Of a DNA stretch of 5,861 bases, positions 1-5,861 are shown in pieces. Location of the stretch: contig VAXS01000023.1 of the NCBI GenBank assembly GCA_005883255.1, positions 1 to 5,861 on the forward strand, given 5' to 3'. Position numbers and translations under genes: made by a program. Origin of the DNA: Actinomycetota bacterium (GTDB lineage Bacteria; Actinomycetota; Thermoleophilia; Solirubrobacterales; Solirubrobacteraceae). A model generated the notes under the pieces. That model did no database searches. It saw nothing but the letters and a program-made list of their open reading frames with translations, and had not been told where the DNA came from. How positions within the stretch are numbered: position 1 is the stretch's first letter; every line of letters begins with the position of its first letter.

Positions 1-442
1 CCAGCTCGGTTACCCGCCGCCCGAGACCTTCCTGCCCACCTACGAGCGGCTGTGCCAGTGGCTCGACGCCCTGCCCGAGGCGCTGGGCGTCCCCACCGAC
101 CGCACGGTCCTCGGGGGCTTCTCGCAGGGCGCGGTAATGGCTTATGCGGCAGGCCTAGGCCGGGGGCGCCCGGCGCCGGCCGGGATCATGGCGCTGAGCG
201 GGTTCGTCCCCACGGTCGAGGGCCTCGAGCTCGACCTCTCGAACCGGCAGGGCTTCCCGGTGGCGATCGCCCACGGCACGCGCGACCCGGTGATCGGGGT
301 CGAGTGGGGGCGGCGAGCGCGCGACCTCCTGGTGGAGGCCGGATGCGACGTCCTGTACATCGAGTCGGACGTCCCGCACACGCTGGACCCCCGCGAGCTT
401 CCGCGCCTGGCGGGGTGGGTGCAGGAGCGAGTCCCCGCCTAG
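1..442 (+). CDS. alpha/beta hydrolase, phospholipase/carboxylesterase family (C-terminal part)
   Basis: The open frame runs from base 2 to a TAG at 440-442 and gives 146 visible residues; the start and probably 60-70 residues lie left of the window, since this family is usually about 200-220 residues. A full catalytic triad is visible: nucleophile Ser41 (visible numbering) in GGFSQG, the acid Asp95 in HGTRDPVI, and His126 in PHTLDP. The pattern GFSQG, then LSGF, then HGT.DP, then PH..DP is that of the Abhydrolase_2 group (family knowledge), cytosolic serine esterases acting on carboxyl-ester or lysophospholipid substrates; the actual substrate cannot be told. An ATG at 137 falls after the nucleophile, so it is not the true start. 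The gene converges on the glycolytic operon and shares its stop bases with ltrA, so it belongs to a separate transcription unit. No signal peptide can be judged because the N-terminus is missing. Confidence 0.88.
   Translation, partial: QLGYPPPETFLPTYERLCQWLDALPEALGVPTDRTVLGGFSQGAVMAYAAGLGRGRPAPAGIMALSGFVPTVEGLELDLSNRQGFPVAIAHGTRDPVIGVEWGRRARDLLVEAGCDVLYIESDVPHTLDPRELPRLAGWVQERVPA
439..442. other. overlapping tail-to-tail stop codons (CTAG)
   Basis: The palindrome CTAG serves both strands. The hydrolase stop TAG is 440-442 on the plus strand, and the ltrA stop TAG is 441-439 on the minus strand. The two convergent genes therefore overlap by four bases and leave no intergenic DNA. Any transcription terminator has to sit inside coding sequence. 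A GC-rich inverted repeat (GGCGGGG at 409-415, CCCCGCC at 433-439, 17-base loop) lies just inside the hydrolase end, but it has no T-tract. Confidence 0.85.
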
Positions 443-1350
443 CCTCCCACCGGGTGCCGCGCGGCCTCGGGCTCGTACACGCTGGCCGCGCCCTCGGGGA
501 ACCAGAGGGCCTCGAGCACCAGCAGGCCGATCACCCCGGCGGCGAGGACGACGAGGAACACCACGGGCGCCACCCCTCCCCCCGCCGCCGCCAGCACCAC
601 CGCGGCGGCCGCCAGCCCCAGGCGGGCGACGAAGACCCGATCGCGCGCGGTCGTCCACTCGGCGGCCAGGTGGAAGACGGCGAGCGAGACCAGATAGGCG
701 GCGATCCCGCCGGACAGCGCCCAGCGCGCGCCCCCGGTCAGGTGCCCCGCGGCGGCGCCGTGGATCGCCAGCTCCGTCCCCACCCCCATCACCGCCACGC
801 CCGCCAGGAGCGGGAAGTGCCCGTACAGGTACACCAGCCCCAGCATCCCCCGCCCGATCACCGAGGTGTCGGCGAAGTCGAAGTAGATCCACCACAGGCA
901 GGCAGCGATCGCGAAGCTCGCGGTCGCCACCGTGATCGCCAATCCGCTGAATGAGATGCCCGCCACCCCGGCCACCACGCCGATGATCGCCTGCCCGAGG
1001 ACGATGATGAAGAACTGGCCGAAGCGCTCGGTGATGTGGGGGACGTTCACCGGGGCGCCCCGCAACAGCCGCCAGCCCAGCGGCGGCTGGAGCATGTCGA
1101 CCAGCAGGCCCGCGCCCCACAGCGCGAACCGGCCCGGGGTGGGCACGGCCAGCGAGATCACCCACAGCGAGGTGCCCACCGAGAACCCGGCGAGGTAGAG
1201 GTTGACGACGTCCCGCCCCGGCCCGCGCACGTGGCGGCGGGCGCGCGCGTACATCGCCAGCAGCACCGCCCGCACCCCCACGAAGGAGATCGCGAAGCCG
1301 ACCGAGCCGTGCGACGTCGTGCCATGCGGGACGTTGATCGCCAGGGCGAC

Positions 1351-1358
1351 GATGCCAG
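1351..1358 (-). other. deletion/frame-change junction in ltrA
   Basis: On the minus strand the N-terminal frame reads NQLAVKLA with its last family-like codon at 1355-1353. The C-terminal frame begins with ATC at 1353-1351, reading IVALAINVPHG. The two meet inside the string CTGGCATCGTC. In intact LtrA proteins these two blocks are separated by roughly 50 residues, so about 150 bases appear to be lost. The remaining length (1061 bases) requires the lost segment to be one more than a multiple of three. The exact breakpoint could shift by a few bases. Confidence 0.7.
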
Positions 1359-1495
1359 CTTGACCGCCAGCTGGTTGACCGCGACGACGAAGACGAGGTC
1401 GAAGAACAGCTCGAGCCAGGTGGCGTGGCGCTCGGCGTCCTCCTCGAGCTGCCGCAGCTGCGGAGGCTGCAGCCCGAAGCCTGCGCGCCACACGC

Positions 1496-3034
1496 TCACT
1501 CGAGCAGCGACCTTCCCGTCATGGCTCGCGGCTGCTCGATCCCCAGCATCCGCAGGAGCGTGGGCGCGACGTCGGCCAGGATGCCGCCCCCGCGGAGGGT
1601 CGCGCCCGCGACCGTGACCACCAGCGGCACCGGGTTCAGCGAGTGCGCCGTGTTGGGAGCGCCGTCGGGCTCGAGCATGTGGTCGCAGTTGCCGTGGTCG
1701 GCGGTGACGACGCAGGCCCCGCCGCTCTCGTGGACCGCCCCCACCACGTCGACCAGCGCGGTGTCCACCGCCTCCACCGCCGCCACCGCGGCCGGGATGA
1801 CGCCGGTGTGGCCCACCATGTCGGGGTTGGCGAAGTTGACGATCCCGAAGCGGGCATCGTGCTCCCGCCAGCGGCGGGCGAAGGCCTCGGCCACGCCGGC
1901 GGCGCTCATCTGGGGCCGCTGGTCGTAGGTGGCGACGTCGCGCGGCGACGGGACCAGCTCGCGCTCCTCGCCCTCGTAGGGGTCCTCCTCCCCGCCGTTG
2001 AAGAAGTAGGTCACGTGGGCGTACTTCTCGGTCTCGGCCACGTGCAGCTGGCGCAGGCCGCGTTCCGCCACCGTGGCCGCCAGGGTGGCGCCGGGCCGGT
2101 GGGGCGGGAACGCGACCGGATAGGTCCAGTCCTCCTCGTACTCGGTCATCGTCGCGTAGCGCCCGACCGGCGGGGCGTCGCCGCGGTCCACCTCCGCGAA
2201 CCCGGGCTCGACCAGGGCCCGGGTGAGCTGGCGCATCCGGTCGGGGCGGAAGTTGAAGGCCAGGACCGCGTCGCGCTCGGGCCGGATGCGCGCCTCCTCG
2301 CCCACGGTTGTGGGCGCGATGAACTCGTCGGTCTCGTCTCGCTCGTAGGCGGCGCGGACCGCCGCCGCCCCCGTGTCGGCGTGGTGAGGGGCGCGTCCAT
2401 GCACGAGCAGGTCGTAGGCCCGCTGGGTGCGGTCCCAGCGGCGGTCGCGGTCCATCGCGAAGTAGCGCCCGACCACGGTGCCCACGCGGGCGTTGCCGGC
2501 GGTGGCGCACCAGCGCTCGACGGTCTCCAGGTGGCCGGCTCCGGCGGTGGGGCTGGTGTCGCGGCCGTCGGTGAACGCGTGGACCACCAGGTCGCCGACG
2601 CCCACCTCCCGGCCCAGCTCGATCAGCGCCTCCAGGTGCTTGAAGCCGGAGTGGACGCCCCCGTCCGAGACCAGGCCGAGGAGGTGCACTCGCTGGGCGG
2701 AGCCGAACAGGTCCCGGAGGACCGGGTTGCGCGCCAGCGTCCCGTCGGCGACGGCGGCGTCGATGCGCGTGAGGTCCTGCTCGACCACGGCGCCGGCCCC
2801 CAGGTTGAGGTGCCCCACCTCGGAGTTGCCCATCTGGCCCTCGGGCAGGCCCACCGCGGGTCCGCCCGCCTGGAGCTGCGTGTGCGGGTAGCGCGACCAC
2901 AGCTCGTCGAAGTTGGGGGTGCGGGCGAGCGAGATGGCATTGCCGGGACCGGGCTCGGCCAGCCCCCAGCCGTCGAGGATGACCAGGCACGCGCGCTCGA
3001 CCGGCAACGCGCGCGGCCCGTCCGGCAGGGTCAT
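1496..3034 (-). CDS. gpmI: 2,3-bisphosphoglycerate-independent phosphoglycerate mutase
   Basis: This cytosolic enzyme interconverts 3- and 2-phosphoglycerate through a phosphoserine intermediate and normally needs Mn2+. The product is 512 residues, matching the usual length of about 510. The metal and phosphate-handling residues are all visible: Asp21 in LDGWG, the nucleophile Ser71 in GNSEVGH, His128 in VHSG, Asp158-Arg159 in TDGRD, Arg190 in GRYFAMDRD, Arg263 and Arg266 in FRPDR, Lys337 in TEKYAH, Asp405 and His409 in NPDMVGH, Asp446-His447 in TADHGN, and His464 in TAHS. The inserted phosphotransferase domain spans roughly residues 85-300. The ATG at 3034-3032 is chosen because it overlaps the tpiA stop (ATGA) and the family similarity begins at VILDGWG soon after. 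It ends with TGA 1498-1496, overlapping the ltrA GTG. No strong Shine-Dalgarno sequence precedes the start, so coupling to tpiA translation is likely. Confidence 0.97.
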   Translation of the reverse strand: MTLPDGPRALPVERACLVILDGWGLAEPGPGNAISLARTPNFDELWSRYPHTQLQAGGPAVGLPEGQMGNSEVGHLNLGAGAVVEQDLTRIDAAVADGTLARNPVLRDLFGSAQRVHLLGLVSDGGVHSGFKHLEALIELGREVGVGDLVVHAFTDGRDTSPTAGAGHLETVERWCATAGNARVGTVVGRYFAMDRDRRWDRTQRAYDLLVHGRAPHHADTGAAAVRAAYERDETDEFIAPTTVGEEARIRPERDAVLAFNFRPDRMRQLTRALVEPGFAEVDRGDAPPVGRYATMTEYEEDWTYPVAFPPHRPGATLAATVAERGLRQLHVAETEKYAHVTYFFNGGEEDPYEGEERELVPSPRDVATYDQRPQMSAAGVAEAFARRWREHDARFGIVNFANPDMVGHTGVIPAAVAAVEAVDTALVDVVGAVHESGGACVVTADHGNCDHMLEPDGAPNTAHSLNPVPLVVTVAGATLRGGGILADVAPTLLRMLGIEQPRAMTGRSLLE

Positions 3035-3782
3035 CCCGGCAGGGAGGCCACGATCGCCGCGAACGAGGCGGCGTCGAGGCTCGCGCCGCCCACCAGCGCC
3101 CCGTCCACGTCGGGCAGCGCCAGGAGCTCGGCCGCGTTGTCGGGGCTCACGCTGCCACCGTAGAGGATGCGGACGCGCTCGCCGGCGCCGGCGTCGCGGC
3201 CGCCGACCAGGGCCCGGATGAACGCGATCGCCTCCTGGGCCTGGTCCGGCGTCGCCACCTTGCCGGTCCCGATCGCCCAGATCGGCTCGTAGGCGATCGC
3301 CACGTCCGCCAGCCGGTCGTCGTTCACGCCCGCCAGCGCCTCCTGCACCTGGTGGCGGAGCTTGCGCTCGGTGTCGTGCGCCTCGCGCTCCTCCTCGGTC
3401 TCCCCCACGCACAGCAGGGGCAGCAGCCCGGCGGCCAGGAGCGCGGGGACCTTGAGTTGCAGCGCCCGGTCGCTCTCGCAGAAGTACTGACGGCGCTCGG
3501 AGTGGCCGACGATCGCTCCCTGAACGCCGAGGTCCGCCAGCATCGGGATCGACACCTCTCCGGTGTAGGCGCCCTGCTCGGCCTCGTGGACGTTCTGGGC
3601 CAGCACCTGCAGCGCGGACCCGCGGGCGCTGTCCACCACCGCGGCCAGCGCGGTGAAGGGCGGGCAGAGCGCCACGTCGGCGCCCGCGCTGGAGAGTCGC
3701 GGCAGCAGGGCGGCCACGAAGGCCTCCGCCTCGCCCGCGGTCTTGTGCATCTTCCAGTTGGCGGCGACCAGCGGGGTACGGG

Positions 3783-3786
<4 letters not shown>
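3031..3786 (-). CDS. tpiA: triosephosphate isomerase
   Basis: This cytosolic TIM-barrel enzyme interconverts dihydroxyacetone phosphate and glyceraldehyde 3-phosphate, feeding Gap encoded two genes upstream. The product is 251 residues, the normal length. The active site is complete: Asn10 and Lys12 in AANWKM, His95 in VGHSERR, and Glu167 in AYEPIW. The flexible phosphate-gripping loop AIGTGK (171-176) and the phosphate-binding LYGGSV (208-213) and VGGASL segments are also present. The GTG at 3786-3784 is preferred: it overlaps the pgk stop as GTGA, lies just before the conserved PLVAANWK, and has a good Shine-Dalgarno (GGAGG) seven bases upstream. The frame stays open further upstream inside pgk, but that extension has no TIM similarity. 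The stop is TGA 3033-3031, overlapping the gpmI ATG. Confidence 0.97.

Positions 3787-5861
<2,075 letters not shown>

Larger units (their letters stand above)
439..1499 (-). pseudogene. ltrA: LtrA-family membrane protein, disrupted by internal deletion and frame change
   Basis: The gene starts at a GTG (1499-1497) that overlaps the gpmI stop as GTGA. The first frame encodes 49 residues with the typical LtrA N-terminus (RHATWLELFFDLVFVVAV). At about 1353 the family similarity jumps to another frame, which starts IVALAINVPHG and runs 304 residues to a TAG at 441-439. That part carries the family hallmark HITERFGQFFIIVLG and WWIYFD, plus several hydrophobic membrane segments. Joined, the parts give 353 residues where LtrA proteins usually have about 400. 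The missing stretch should hold the first-to-second membrane region with the tryptophan-rich WWAW-type motif and the DTDD-type motif. As written, the frame from the GTG leaves LtrA sequence and stops at 1160-1158, giving a 113-residue product. LtrA proteins are inner-membrane proteins of unclear function, named from low-temperature growth in Listeria. A sequence or assembly error is possible, but a single-base indel would not explain about 50 lost residues. Confidence 0.8.

Noticed and set aside
52..954. 300-codon plus-strand open frame overlapping the hydrolase and ltrA
   Set aside because: It crosses the end of one real gene and the antisense of another. The product is Arg/Gly/Pro/His-rich with no family pattern.
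1072..1091. competing small hairpins (CCAGCC/GGCTGG and GCCGCC/GGCGGC) within ltrA
   Set aside because: They lie mid-gene, are short, lack a T-tract and are explained by the codons of a Pro-Pro-Leu-Gly-Trp stretch in GC-rich DNA.
155..1165. 336-codon minus-strand open frame over ltrA and the hydrolase end
   Set aside because: It is a shifted reading of the ltrA C-terminal part continuing antisense into the hydrolase; LtrA motifs occur only in the neighbouring frame.
1158..2990. 610-codon minus-strand open frame as one large fused protein
   Set aside because: Most of it is an out-of-frame reading of gpmI. Only the segment from 1499 to about 1353 is meaningful, as the N-terminus of ltrA.
1643..3163. 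506-codon open frame on the plus strand, antisense to gpmI and the end of tpiA
   Set aside because: It mirrors gpmI codons in very GC-rich DNA, where stops are rare in antisense frames. Its product is low-complexity and resembles no known family, whereas the opposite strand encodes a complete enzyme.

Overview
The window is very GC-rich and almost entirely coding. Third codon positions are overwhelmingly G or C. The gene content is bacterial: a tightly packed lower-glycolysis operon on the minus strand, ending in a membrane-protein gene, and meeting the tail of a plus-strand hydrolase gene. Base composition, frequent GTG starts and protein flavour suggest a high-GC actinobacterium. A Thermoleophilia/Solirubrobacterales-like lineage is my best guess, with low certainty because there is no rRNA or other marker gene here.

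Layout from left to right. Positions 1-442 (+) hold the C-terminal part of an alpha/beta hydrolase of the phospholipase/carboxylesterase type; its start lies left of the window. Positions 439-1499 (-) hold an LtrA-family (low temperature requirement A) membrane-protein gene that is broken: about 50 family-typical residues are missing and the frame changes at the same spot, near 1353. Then, reading right to left on the minus strand, come gap (N-terminus beyond the right edge, to 4952), pgk (4955-3783), tpiA (3786-3031) and gpmI (3034-1496). All four glycolytic enzymes look intact in their visible parts and keep their catalytic residues.

Together Gap, Pgk, TpiA and GpmI interconvert triose phosphates and 2-phosphoglycerate: TpiA equilibrates DHAP and G3P, Gap makes 1,3-bisphosphoglycerate, Pgk makes ATP and 3-phosphoglycerate, and GpmI makes 2-phosphoglycerate. 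Every gene junction in the minus-strand series is a 4-base stop/start overlap (GTGA, GTGA, ATGA, GTGA), so translation is probably coupled. The promoter must lie upstream of gap, outside the window. The operon and the hydrolase gene converge and share a CTAG in which each strand reads a TAG stop.

There is no intergenic stretch of any length. I found no RNA gene, CRISPR array, insertion sequence or attachment site. I do not see a new biological system here. The main departures from the ordinary are the damaged ltrA gene, its place at the end of a glycolytic operon, and the extreme compaction of the junctions.
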